DNA from: Ga0077527 sp021300125
Lineage (GTDB): Bacteria > Pseudomonadota > Gammaproteobacteria > Burkholderiales > SG8-41
DNA length: 64,000 nt
Direction: 5' to 3'
NCBI GenBank assembly: GCA_046339595.1
Contig: JBKDUF010000015.1
Span: 28,362-92,361 of the forward strand
Shown: positions 33,601 through 41,742 of the stretch, in pieces
How the letters are laid out: the number at the start of each line of letters is the position of its first letter
Position numbering within the stretch: position 1 is the first letter of the stretch
The notes under the pieces: model-generated
The model's database searches: none
Told to the model about the DNA's origin: nothing
What the model saw: the letters and a program-made list of their open reading frames with translations, nothing else
Program-made: the position numbers and the translations under genes

Positions 33601-33778
33601 CGAAAACGTCCTGCTGCCAGTTGATGAAATGCTCGCCGGGACTGACCTGAAGCGAATAGGACAGGATCGGCGTGCGGCAGTGAGGCGCGGGGCGCAGCCG
33701 GATCTGGTGGGGGGACAGCGAAACGGGCCGGTCGTAGCGGTAGCTGGTCCGGTGGTGCAGTGCGACGTGGATGCTCAA
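30665..33778 (-). CDS. transglutaminase-like/DUF2126 protein of the Anbu cluster
   Basis: A 1037-residue cytoplasmic protein. The N-terminal bacterial transglutaminase domain (about 1-280) starts MSIHVALHHRTSYRYDRPVS and has a complete triad: Cys near 184 in GSCRDSGWLL, His near 231 in DLHAWAEAYI, Asp near 246 in GLDPTSG. The rest (from about 310, beginning TQGGEPTFVSIDD) is DUF2126, a long domain of unknown activity. Its ATG overlaps the anbu stop as ATGA, so the two are translationally coupled. In published comparative genomics this gene accompanies Anbu, alpha-E and circularly permuted ATP-grasp genes in a predicted peptide-modifying system; none of this is proven biochemically. Confidence 0.93.
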   Translation of the reverse strand: MSIHVALHHRTSYRYDRPVSLSPHQIRLRPAPHCRTPILSYSLQVSPGEHFINWQQDVFGNYIARYVFPEKTTAFEITVDLVADMTVINPFDFFIEAEAQSFPFTYAPGLARDLTPYLAIDEQGPLLRAWLDGFRRSLRPGIGTIDFLVEINRCLQQDIGYLVRMEPGVQGCEETLQKRSGSCRDSGWLLVQLLRHCGLAARFVSGYLIQLKADQKALDGPSGSERDFTDLHAWAEAYIPGAGWIGLDPTSGLLAGEGHIPLACTPSAASAAPVSGGVDPCESTFGFEMNLTRIHEDPRVTRPFDDAQWQALDRLGHRIDAELAAGDVRLTQGGEPTFVSIDDMDGAEWNTTALSDRKWQLAEELAWRLHRRFAPGGLVFHGQGKWYPGEPLPRWALGIQWRNDGVPLWQDPALIAAAGSPSDAEAADARRFAEALLDRLGLTGAVLMPAWEDPLTHLSAEKRLRAPGGTPAAWVLSLGADAHGWTSTPWPLTDGRLIVINGDSAAGYRLPLNLLPELIEDGRKLVRTALCVEVRSGRLHVFMPPFESADPYFRLLSVIEKTAESTRLQVRLEGYPPPQDPRITVLNVTPDPGVIEVNIHPAKDWPSLAANTTALYEEARLARLGTEKFMLDGRHTGSGGGNHITLGGASAADSPLLRRPDLLRSLITYWQNHPSMSYLFSGMFIGPTSQAPRVDEARDDNLYELEIAFQEMARLQAGSGAALPPEMTDRLLRNFLVDLTGNTHRAEFCIDKLYTPAGGSGRLGLLEFRGGEMPPQARMSLAQMLLLRGLVAWFWREPYTKKLVRWGTQLHDRFMLPHFVGADFHDVLGDLRRAGYGFEDSWYAAFHEFRFPRYGTVVYNGIEVELRQAIEPWHVLGEEVGLQGTARYVDSSVERLQVRARGLAETRHLIACNGRALPLTPTGTPGEFVAGLRYCAWNPPSALHPTIGVHAPLVFDVVDTWSGRSIGGCTYHVAHPGGRNYETLPVNANEAEARRIARFWDHGHSPGPMTVRPEPPNPAFPLTLDLRWQPAPAENSN

Positions 33779-34545
33779 GGATATTCGGCGGCGGGGCTCT
33801 TCGGGGCCGCGGCGACGTTCCAGTCCGGATTAGGCAGCTCGCTGAATACCTTGCGCAGACCGGCGCCCCACTGGTTGTGGATCATGGTGAAGTAGGGGTC
33901 GTTCTCCATGATGTGGTGCCTGTAGCTGACCCTGAGGCTGTCCCGCTCGTAGATCAGCAGGTCGATCGGCAGGCCGACCGAGATGTTGGAGCGCATGGTC
34001 GAATCGAATGACACCAGCAGGCACTTGGTCGCCTCAAGAAGGCTGGTGTCGGTCTTGATCACGCGATCGATCACCGGTTTGCCGTACTTGCTTTCACCGA
34101 TCTGGAAGTAGGGCGTTTCCGGTGTCGACTCGATGAAATTGCCCTCGCTGTAGACGTGGAAGAGCCGCGGCGCTTCGCCCTTGATCTGCCCGCCCACGAT
34201 GAACGAGGCGCTGGAGTCGATGTTGCTCTGCTGCAGGAAGGGTGCATTGCGGTTGCGCACGTCGCGCAAAGCCTGACCGGTGATGTCGGCAACGTCGTAC
34301 ATCGATTCGGCGCTCATCAGCGTCGTCGGCAGGTTCTGCCGACGGGCATGCTCCTCGAGCAGCTTGATCGCGCTTTGCGTGATCGACAGGTTGCCGGCGG
34401 TGAGCATCACGATGACGCGGTCGCCGGACTTCTCGAAGATATACATCTTGCGGAAGCTGGCGATGTTGTCGACGCCGGCGTTGGTCCGGGAATCGGAGGC
34501 GAACACCATGCCGGCGTCCAGCGCGACAGCTACACAGTAGGTCAT
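33775..34545 (-). CDS. Anbu, ancestral proteasome beta-like protease
   Basis: A 256-residue Ntn-hydrolase of the Anbu/betaproteobacterial proteasome homologue type. Removing the initiator Met exposes Thr (MTYCVAVALDAGMVF), the proteasome-type nucleophile. The Asp of ASDSRTNAG and Lys33 (FRKMY) take the places of proteasome Asp17 and Lys33. The ADITGQALRDVRNRNAPFLQQ and STMRSNISVGLPIDLL segments are family-typical. Known Anbu proteins assemble into open helical or ring-like oligomers, and their substrates are unknown. It overlaps the transglutaminase gene by 4 bases and follows alpha-E after 66 bases. No unfoldase or second proteasome subunit is nearby. Confidence 0.95.
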   Translation of the reverse strand: MTYCVAVALDAGMVFASDSRTNAGVDNIASFRKMYIFEKSGDRVIVMLTAGNLSITQSAIKLLEEHARRQNLPTTLMSAESMYDVADITGQALRDVRNRNAPFLQQSNIDSSASFIVGGQIKGEAPRLFHVYSEGNFIESTPETPYFQIGESKYGKPVIDRVIKTDTSLLEATKCLLVSFDSTMRSNISVGLPIDLLIYERDSLRVSYRHHIMENDPYFTMIHNQWGAGLRKVFSELPNPDWNVAAAPKSPAAEYP

Positions 34546-34611
34546 GAATCGGTCGTTATGGTTGGATTGGAGCGTGGCGAAGCATAGGGTAACAGCAACG
34601 CACTGACAAGT

Positions 34612-35613
34612 TCATGCGACGCCGGCCTTGTCGTGCTGGCGCGACGCGGGATCTAGGTCGGCGGGCATCAGGAAATGGCTGTTCATTTCATTGTGCAGCT
34701 GGTTCAGCTTGTCGAGAAAATCCATCAGGTACTCATGCAGTCCGGCGGTCATGATTTTCTCCACCCTGCCGTAATGGAACTGGGCGTGCAGTTCGCCGGC
34801 AAGCCGCTCCGGCTCCATGGTGTCGTTGCGGCAGAGGTCCTGCAGGATTTCATAAATCTCGTTCATGCAGGCATGAAGCGAGCGGGGCAGGTCGGCGCGC
34901 AGGATGAGCAGCTCGGCGACCCGACGCGGCGTGATCTGGTCACGGTAGATGCGGCGAAATGAACTGAGTGCGCTAACCGACCGCAGCAGTGCGCTCCACT
35001 GGTAATAGTCGACCGCGCCACCGACATCGGCCGCACTGGGCAGCAGCAGGTGGTATTTCACGTCGAGCAGCCGCGCCGTATTGTCGGCGCGCTCCATGAA
35101 GGTGCCGAGCCGGATGAACTGGTAGGCTTCGTCGCGCAGCATGGTGCCGAAGGTGACTCCGCGAAACTGGTGCGACTGGACCTTGATCCATTCAAAGAAT
35201 TCGTTGAGATTGCCCTGCGCCAGCGCCTCCTCTCCGCGCGAGCGCAGCTCCAGCCACATCGCATTGAGATCCTCGTACATCTCGACAGTGATGATGCCGC
35301 GCATGCTGCGGCCGTTCTCGCGTGCCGAGTGCATCAGCGAGAAGATGCTGGAGGGATTGCTGCCGTCGAGCAGCATGAAATGCAGCACCTTGTCCACCGC
35401 CAGCGGCCCGGGATGACGCTCGTAATAGGTGCTGGCCAGACCGTTGATGATGAGCGGCAGCGCCCAGGGTTCGGCCCAGGCCTGTGCGCTGTCGGTGATG
35501 CGGTAGGGCAGCAGCGACATGCGGTAGGTGACGTCGAGCAGGCGCGCCGTGTTCTCCGCGCGCTCGATCTGGCGGGACATCCAGTACAGGTTGTTGGCCT
35601 GGCGGCTCAGCAT
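34612..35613 (-). CDS. alpha-E domain protein
   Basis: An all-helical protein of 333 aa (COG2307, alpha-E) starting MLSRQANNLYWMSRQIERAENTARLLDV. That motif recurs internally as FMERADNTARLLDVKYH near residue 175, showing a duplicated helical unit with conserved Glu/Arg. No catalytic activity is known. It occurs next to, or fused with, circularly permuted ATP-grasp proteins, and here its start overlaps the ATP-grasp stop by 7 bases. Likely a partner or scaffold of that enzyme. Confidence 0.93.
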   Translation of the reverse strand: MLSRQANNLYWMSRQIERAENTARLLDVTYRMSLLPYRITDSAQAWAEPWALPLIINGLASTYYERHPGPLAVDKVLHFMLLDGSNPSSIFSLMHSARENGRSMRGIITVEMYEDLNAMWLELRSRGEEALAQGNLNEFFEWIKVQSHQFRGVTFGTMLRDEAYQFIRLGTFMERADNTARLLDVKYHLLLPSAADVGGAVDYYQWSALLRSVSALSSFRRIYRDQITPRRVAELLILRADLPRSLHACMNEIYEILQDLCRNDTMEPERLAGELHAQFHYGRVEKIMTAGLHEYLMDFLDKLNQLHNEMNSHFLMPADLDPASRQHDKAGVA

Positions 35614-37034
35614 GGGATGTCCTCCAGCACCCAGGTGTCCTTGGTGCCGCCGCCCTGGGAGGAATTGACCACCAGCGACCCCTCGCGCAAGGCCACCCTG
35701 GTCAGCCCGCCGGGCACCAGCGTGACTTCCTTGCCTGACAGCACGTAGGGGCGCAGATCAACATGGCGGGGCAGGATGTCGGAACCGCAGAACGTGGGGC
35801 AGGTGGAAAGTGCAAGCGTCGGCTGGGCAATGTAGTTGGCCGGATTCTGCTCGATGCGCTTGCGGAATTCCGCGATCTGCTCCCTGGTGGAGGTCGGTCC
35901 GACCAGCATGCCGTAGCCGCCTGAACCCTGGACCTCTTTGACCACCAGCTCGTCGAGCCTTGCCATCGCATAGGCGCGCTCGTCGGCATTGCCCAGCATA
36001 TAGGTCGGCACATTGGAAATGACCGGTTTTTCCCCGAGGTAGAACTCGATCATCTTCGGCACGTAGAGGTAGGTTGACTTGTCGTCGGCAACGCCGGTGC
36101 CCGGTGCATTCGCCAGCGTGACGTTGCCTGCACGGTAAGCCGAGAAAATTCCGGGCACCCCGAGCACCGAGTCGGGGCGGAAGGCGAGCGGATCAAGGTA
36201 ATCGTCATCGATGCGCCGGTAGATCACGTCCACGCGCTGGGGGCCCGCGGTGGTGCGCATGTAGACCACGTCGTTGGCGACAAACAGGTCCTGGCCCTCG
36301 ACCAGTTCGACGCCCATCTGCTGGGCGAGAAAGGCGTGCTCGAAGTAGGCGCTGTTGTAGGCGCCCGGTGTCAGCACTACCACGGTGGGCTGCACGGCAC
36401 GTTCCGGCGCGCAGGCGATCAGGTTCTCCAGCAGTACGTCGGTGTAGTGATCGACCGGGGCCACCGGCATGCGTGCGAACAGGTCCGGAAAGAGGCGCAT
36501 CATCATCTTGCGGTTCTCCAGCATGTAGGAGACGCCGGAAGGCGTGCGCAGGTTGTCCTCAAGCACGTAGAACTCGCCCTGGCCGGTCTTCACAATGTCG
36601 ATGCCGGCGATGTGGACATAAACATCCCCGGGCACCCGCATGCCCTGCATTTCGGGACGATAGGCGGAATTGCCCGTGATCTGGGTCTCGGGCACGATGC
36701 CCGCCTTGATGATTTCCCTGTCGTGGTAGATGTCCTTGAGGAAAGCATTGAGGGCACGCACGCGCTGGCAGGCCCCGCGGCTGATGATGTCCCAGGCGGC
36801 GGGCCGGATGATGCGCGGGATGATGTCGAAGGGAATCGATCGCTCGGTGCCGCCATCATCGCCGTAAACGGCAAACGTGATGCCCAGACGGGCATACAGC
36901 GCATTCGCCTCCCGCTGCTTCTGCGGCAGGAAGTCAGGCGTTTTTTCGGACAGCCATTGTGAATAGGTCCGGTAATGCGGCCTGATGCCGCCATCCGGAT
37001 CCTGCATTTCGTTGTAAGGCACTCTGGCGCTCAT
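35607..37034 (-). CDS. circularly permuted ATP-grasp type 2 protein
   Basis: A 475-residue protein (COG2308, DUF404/407) of the circularly permuted ATP-grasp family, predicted to be a peptide-bond-forming amidoligase. It opens MSARVPYNEMQDPDGGIRPHY. Diagnostic stretches include RAFNAFLKDIYH-like RALNAFLKDIYHDREI near 90, YVLEDNLRTPSGVSYMLENR near 160, and VVKEVQGSGGYGMLVGP near 375 (basic and glycine residues of the nucleotide site). First gene of the four-gene minus-strand cluster; divergent from relA with a 260-base spacer. Substrate unknown. Confidence 0.93.
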   Translation of the reverse strand: MSARVPYNEMQDPDGGIRPHYRTYSQWLSEKTPDFLPQKQREANALYARLGITFAVYGDDGGTERSIPFDIIPRIIRPAAWDIISRGACQRVRALNAFLKDIYHDREIIKAGIVPETQITGNSAYRPEMQGMRVPGDVYVHIAGIDIVKTGQGEFYVLEDNLRTPSGVSYMLENRKMMMRLFPDLFARMPVAPVDHYTDVLLENLIACAPERAVQPTVVVLTPGAYNSAYFEHAFLAQQMGVELVEGQDLFVANDVVYMRTTAGPQRVDVIYRRIDDDYLDPLAFRPDSVLGVPGIFSAYRAGNVTLANAPGTGVADDKSTYLYVPKMIEFYLGEKPVISNVPTYMLGNADERAYAMARLDELVVKEVQGSGGYGMLVGPTSTREQIAEFRKRIEQNPANYIAQPTLALSTCPTFCGSDILPRHVDLRPYVLSGKEVTLVPGGLTRVALREGSLVVNSSQGGGTKDTWVLEDIPC

Positions 37035-37294
37035 CGGCTGCTCATGCGGTTGCGGGCTCTCAAAGGCGGAAGTGAACCCCGATACGATAAAGCAATGGAT
37101 GTGCCATTACTGACCGGGCGGAAAAGGCATCATCAGCGGTTTGCCGCACCAAAATGATCTTTGCAGCCCGTTCCGGACACCTTGACGCACCAATTCGGTG
37201 CCAGCCGGGCGGTTTTGGGCACCTTGAAGGCGCATGTCGCATAAAATCAGCGCGCCTCATCACCGGTGCGGTCCACACGCCACAACCACCACGC

Positions 37295-39451
37295 ATGCGA
37301 AGTCCACTGCAACTCATTGAAGGCGGGATTGCCACCCCGGAGAAGCGGCTCAAGAGAACGGGCCAGCGCTTTGCTGCGGAGGAGTGCAAGCTGTTTGAGG
37401 CGGCCCTGGCTGCCAACATGCAGTCCGGACAGGGGGATTTGGAGCATCTTGCCGGCTTGATCGAGCTGCTGGCGCTGCTTGACCTTGACCATGAATGCGC
37501 CACCGCCACGCTGCTGGTGCCTTTGCTGCGCGAATCATTGATTGACGCCACCATCCTGCGCCAGCGGTTTGGCTCGCGCGTCGCGGAACTCGCTGAGGGC
37601 GTGCTGCGCATGGATCAGATCGGCGCGCTGTCGGCCAGGGGCGCGGCGCCGGCAGCGGCACCGGGGCAGGGTGCTCAACTGGAAACCCTGCGCAAGATGC
37701 TGCTGGCGATGGTGCAGGACGTACGGGTGGTCCTGATCAAGCTGGCAGACCATCTTTGCCAGCTGCGTGCATCACTGCGAAAAGACAGCGAGTCCCGGCG
37801 CCACGAACTGGCCCTGCTGACCCGCGACGTGTTCGCGCCCCTGGCCAACCGCCTCGGCGTCTGGCAGCTGAAATGGGAGCTTGAGGATCTGGCCCTGCGC
37901 ATACTCGAGCCCGAAACCTATAAGCGCATCGCCCGTCTGCTTGACGAGAAGCGGCAGGATCGCGAGCGCTATATCGAAAACGTCGTGGCCCTGCTGAAGG
38001 GTGAACTCGCGCGTTCAGGAATCATCGCCGAGGTCAGCGGCCGGCCAAAACACATTGCGAGCATACATCGCAAGATGCAGACCAAGGGCCTTGATTTCCA
38101 GGGACTGTACGACGTCCGCGCCGTCAGGGTTCTTGTCCGTGACGTGAAGGACTGTTACGCCGCACTTGGACTGGTTCATGCGCTGTGGTCGCCCCTGCCA
38201 AAAGAATTCGACGACTACATCGCCAAGCCCAAGACCAACAACTATCGCTCACTGCACTCTGCAGTCATCGGCCCCGAGGGCAAGTCGCTTGAGGTGCAGA
38301 TCCGCACCCACGAAATGCATGAGCATTCCGAGCGCGGTGTCGCAGCGCACTGGCATTACAAGGAAGGCGGACGGGTCGAGCGCGGTTACCGTGAAAAGAT
38401 CGCCTGGTTGCGCCAGGTGCTGGAGTGGAAGGACGAAATCAGCGATGCCAGAGAACTGGCGGAGCAGTTCCGCATCGGCCTGTTTGACGATTCGGTCTAT
38501 GTGCTGACCCCGCAGGGCAGGGTGGTCGATCTGCCCAAGGGGGCCACTCCGGTGGATTTTGCCTACCATGTGCACACCGAGCTCGGGCACCGCTGCCGGG
38601 GCGCCAAGGTTGACGGTGTGATGGTGCCGCTGAATACCGCCCTCGCCAATGGCCAGCAGGTTGAAATACTGGCGGCGAAACAGGGCGGGCCGAGCCGTGA
38701 CTGGCTCAATCCGCAACTGGGATTTCTCAAGAGCGCCGGCGCCCGCGCCAAGGTTCGACAGTGGTTCAACCGGCTGAATCTTGAGGCGGACATTGCCCAG
38801 GGGCGGACACTGCTGGAGCGGGAACTGCAGCGTCATGGACAGACCCTGATCAAACTGGACCAGCTGGCTGCCAGCCTCGGTTTCGAGCGGCTGCCTGATT
38901 TTCTTGCCGCGATTGCGCGCGGCGAACTCGGCCCCAAGGCTTTGCAGGATGCCCTGGCCGGCGAGCCGCCGCCCCCCGAACCTTCACCGGCCATCATCGC
39001 CAGAAAACCAAAAGCCGCCGGAGGGGGGGTGCTGGTTGTAGGCGTCGACAAGCTGTTGACCGCGCCGGCGAAATGCTGTCGCCCGGCGCCGCCGGAGCCG
39101 ATCGTCGGCTTCGTGACCCGTGGGCGCGGCGTCAGCGTGCATCGCGCCGATTGCGCAAGCCTTGCAAGGCTTGATCCGGAGCGCCGGATTGCCGCCGAGT
39201 GGGGCGAGCCGGGCTCAGCCACCTTCCCGGTCGACATCGTGGTCGATGCCGCCGACCGCACCGGATTGCTGCGCGACATATCCGAAGTACTGTCCCGCGA
39301 GCGCATCAACGTCTCCGCGACGAGAACCCAAAGCAGCGATCTGAGCGCGCGCATGCGCTTCACGCTGGAGGTAGCCAATCTGGGACAGTTGCAGCGGGCG
39401 CTGGCGCTGATCCGGGAGGTCCGGGGGGTCGTCAGCGCCGAGCGCCGCTGA
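37295..39451 (+). CDS. relA: RelA, (p)ppGpp synthetase (RSH family)
   Basis: A ribosome-associated stringent-response enzyme of 718 aa from the ATG chosen; an open frame extends 47 codons further and the start is uncertain. Domains: degenerate HD hydrolase region (about 30-190; the HD pair is replaced by VPLLRES), synthetase (about 230-370, with EFDDYIAKPKTNNYRSLHS), TGS (about 400-460, VYVLTPQGRVVDLPKGATP), a Cys-containing zinc-finger-like segment (PAKCCRPAPPEP) and a C-terminal ACT domain. The acidic EFDD motif and the lost HD mark it as a RelA-type synthetase without hydrolase; a SpoT must lie elsewhere. Precedes tRNA-Val. Confidence 0.95.
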   Translation: MRSPLQLIEGGIATPEKRLKRTGQRFAAEECKLFEAALAANMQSGQGDLEHLAGLIELLALLDLDHECATATLLVPLLRESLIDATILRQRFGSRVAELAEGVLRMDQIGALSARGAAPAAAPGQGAQLETLRKMLLAMVQDVRVVLIKLADHLCQLRASLRKDSESRRHELALLTRDVFAPLANRLGVWQLKWELEDLALRILEPETYKRIARLLDEKRQDRERYIENVVALLKGELARSGIIAEVSGRPKHIASIHRKMQTKGLDFQGLYDVRAVRVLVRDVKDCYAALGLVHALWSPLPKEFDDYIAKPKTNNYRSLHSAVIGPEGKSLEVQIRTHEMHEHSERGVAAHWHYKEGGRVERGYREKIAWLRQVLEWKDEISDARELAEQFRIGLFDDSVYVLTPQGRVVDLPKGATPVDFAYHVHTELGHRCRGAKVDGVMVPLNTALANGQQVEILAAKQGGPSRDWLNPQLGFLKSAGARAKVRQWFNRLNLEADIAQGRTLLERELQRHGQTLIKLDQLAASLGFERLPDFLAAIARGELGPKALQDALAGEPPPPEPSPAIIARKPKAAGGGVLVVGVDKLLTAPAKCCRPAPPEPIVGFVTRGRGVSVHRADCASLARLDPERRIAAEWGEPGSATFPVDIVVDAADRTGLLRDISEVLSRERINVSATRTQSSDLSARMRFTLEVANLGQLQRALALIREVRGVVSAERR

Positions 39452-39469
39452 GGAGGCCGACGCAAAAAT

Positions 39470-39499
39470 TTGAACGATATCAGGGGTTTCCGCTAGAAT
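39470..39499 (+). promoter_or_regulatory. promoter of tRNA-Val
   Basis: TTGAAC at 39470-39475 and TAGAAT at 39494-39499, spacer 18, ending 11 bases before tRNA-Val. Confidence 0.65.
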
Positions 39500-39510
39500 A
39501 GCGGGCTTGC

Positions 39511-39587
39511 AGGCGCGTAGCTCAGCTGGTTAGAGCACCACCTTGACATGGTGGGGGTCGTTGGTTCGAGTCCAATCGCGCCTACCA
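39511..39587 (+). tRNA. tRNA-Val (GAC)
   Basis: A 77-base cloverleaf with encoded CCA. The acceptor aggcgcg pairs with cgcgcct, the anticodon loop TTGACAT gives GAC, and the discriminator is A. Single gene between relA and thrS with its own promoter and a terminator about 110 bases downstream. Confidence 0.97.
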
Positions 39588-39694
39588 ACATACGCGCGCA
39601 GCGCCGGGAATACGGAAAGAGAGCGTTATGACACCGCGAACTTGCACGGCATCCCATAATCGGCAATAGCTGCGCGAATTCGCCATGTGCGGAG

Positions 39695-39725
39695 AAAAAG
39701 TGCGGCTTTGCCGCACTTTTTTTTT
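39695..39725 (+). terminator. intrinsic terminator between tRNA-Val and thrS
   Basis: A near-perfect stem (AAAAAGTGCGGC with GCCGCACTTTTT) with a TTT loop runs into a T tract. It can end the tRNA-Val transcript. It also lies only about 75 bases before thrS, with no strong promoter visible between, so a role as a thrS attenuator is possible. Confidence 0.9.
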
Positions 39726-39798
39726 GACTGCCCGTTGCGCGAACAAGGGACAATCAGGGACAACGACAGAAACGACAGCACACAGGAACGACTGGATC

Positions 39799-41715
39799 AT
39801 GGTCAACATCACACTGCCCGACGGCTCGCTGAAAAGCTTTGAAGGACCGGTACAGGTTTCCGGGGTCGCCGCCGCGATCGGCGCCGGTCTTGCCAAGGCC
39901 GCGCTTGCCGGCCGGGTGGACGGCAAACTCGTGGACACCTCCTTCCTGATCGAGCGCGATGCCGAACTTTCGATCATCACCGACCGCAACCCCGAGGGCG
40001 TTGAGATCCTGCGCCACTCGACCGCCCATCTGCTCGCACATGCGGTCAAGGATCTTTTCCCTGAGGCGCAGGTCACGATAGGTCCCGTGATCGACGACGG
40101 CTTTTATTATGATTTCTCTTACAAGCGCCCGTTCACGCCGGAAGACCTTGCCGCGATCGAGAAGCGCATGGCCGAGATCGTGAGGCGGGACATACCGGTC
40201 CAGCGCCAGGTGATGCCGCGCAGCGAGGCGGTGAAATTCTTCTCGGACATGGGTGAAAAGTACAAGGCGGAAATCATTGCTTCGATCCCCTCCGATGAAC
40301 CGATTTCACTGTACCGCCAGGACAACTTCATTGATCTGTGCCGCGGGCCCCATGTGCCGGCCACCGGCAGGCTGAAGGTGTTCAAGCTGATGAAGGTGGC
40401 GGGGGCCTACTGGCGCGGTGACTCGAAGAACGAGATGCTGCAACGGGTCTACGGCACTGCCTGGGCGAAAAAGGAAGACCAGGAGGCCTACCTGCACCGC
40501 CTCGAGGAGGCGGAGAAACGCGACCACCGCAAGCTGGGTCGCCAACTTGACCTGTTTCACATGCAGGACGAGGCGCCGGGGATGGTGTTCTGGCATGCCA
40601 ATGGCTGGACCATATGGCAGGCGATCGAGCAGTACATGCGCGCCCTGCTGTCCGGGGCCGGCTATCGCGAGGTGCGAACGCCGCAGGTGATGGACCGCGT
40701 GCTGTGGGAGCGCTCCGGCCACTGGGAAAACTACCGTGAATACATGTTCACCACCGAGTCGGAGAAGCGCGATTACGCGGTAAAACCGATGAACTGCCCC
40801 GGCCATGTGCAGATTTTCAACCAGGGCGTGAAAAGCTACCGCGACCTGCCGCTGCGCATCGCCGAGTTCGGCTCATGCCACCGCAACGAGCCTTCGGGCG
40901 CGCTGCACGGCCTGATGCGGGTGCGCGGCTTCGTGCAGGACGATGCCCACATTTTCTGCACTGAAGATCAGATTCAGGCCGAGGCCAGCGATTTCATTGA
41001 CCTGCTGCGCAAGGTCTATGCCGATTTCGGCTTTGACCAGATCCTGGTCAAGTTGTCGACCCGCCCTGAAAAGCGCATCGGCGAGGATGCGGTCTGGGAC
41101 CGTGCCGAAGCCGCGCTGAAAGCAACCCTGGACGGCAAGGGGCTGGAGTGGGACCTCAACCCTGGAGAAGGGGCGTTTTACGGCCCGAAAATCGAGTTTT
41201 CCCTGAAGGACTCCCTGGGGCGCATCTGGCAGTGCGGAACCCTGCAGCTTGATTTCGCCTTGCCGGGGCGCCTCGGCGCGGAATATGTGGCCGAAGACAA
41301 CACGCGGCGGGTGCCTGTGATGCTGCATCGGGCGGTTCTGGGGTCGCTGGAGCGTTTTATCGGCATCCTGATCGAGCACTATGCCGGGGCCATGCCCGCC
41401 TGGCTGTCTCCGGTCCAGGTGGTGGCCATGAGCATCACCGAAGCCCAATCCGCCTATGTCAACGGGGTGGTGGAGTGGCTGAAACAGCAGGGGATCCGGG
41501 CCGAGGCTGACTTGAGAAACGAGAAAATTTCCTATAAAATTCGGGAACATAGTCTCAAAAAGCTGCCCTTCCAGCTGGTCATCGGCGACAAGGAAGTGGC
41601 CGCGCAAAAGGTGGCTGTGCGATCCCGTAAAGGCGAAGATCTGGGTCAAATGACCCCGGAAGCCTTTTTGTCGCTGTTAACCGGCGAAATCACAAAGCGG
41701 GGACGCGCGGCCTGA
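39799..41715 (+). CDS. thrS: threonyl-tRNA synthetase
   Basis: A class II synthetase of 638 aa, the usual length. TGS domain (about 1-60), editing domain (about 65-225, with HSTAHLLAHAVKDLFPEAQV), catalytic core with motif 2 in SCHRNEPSGALHGLMRVRGF and motif 3 near HRAVLGSLERFIGIL, then the anticodon-binding domain (about 540-638). A frame opens further upstream, but homology begins at MVNITLPDG and an aggaa site lies upstream. First gene of thrS-infC-rpmI-rplT-pheST. Confidence 0.98.
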   Translation: MVNITLPDGSLKSFEGPVQVSGVAAAIGAGLAKAALAGRVDGKLVDTSFLIERDAELSIITDRNPEGVEILRHSTAHLLAHAVKDLFPEAQVTIGPVIDDGFYYDFSYKRPFTPEDLAAIEKRMAEIVRRDIPVQRQVMPRSEAVKFFSDMGEKYKAEIIASIPSDEPISLYRQDNFIDLCRGPHVPATGRLKVFKLMKVAGAYWRGDSKNEMLQRVYGTAWAKKEDQEAYLHRLEEAEKRDHRKLGRQLDLFHMQDEAPGMVFWHANGWTIWQAIEQYMRALLSGAGYREVRTPQVMDRVLWERSGHWENYREYMFTTESEKRDYAVKPMNCPGHVQIFNQGVKSYRDLPLRIAEFGSCHRNEPSGALHGLMRVRGFVQDDAHIFCTEDQIQAEASDFIDLLRKVYADFGFDQILVKLSTRPEKRIGEDAVWDRAEAALKATLDGKGLEWDLNPGEGAFYGPKIEFSLKDSLGRIWQCGTLQLDFALPGRLGAEYVAEDNTRRVPVMLHRAVLGSLERFIGILIEHYAGAMPAWLSPVQVVAMSITEAQSAYVNGVVEWLKQQGIRAEADLRNEKISYKIREHSLKKLPFQLVIGDKEVAAQKVAVRSRKGEDLGQMTPEAFLSLLTGEITKRGRAA

Positions 41716-41742
41716 GAGCAACGAAACTAAGGAGTCTGTCGC

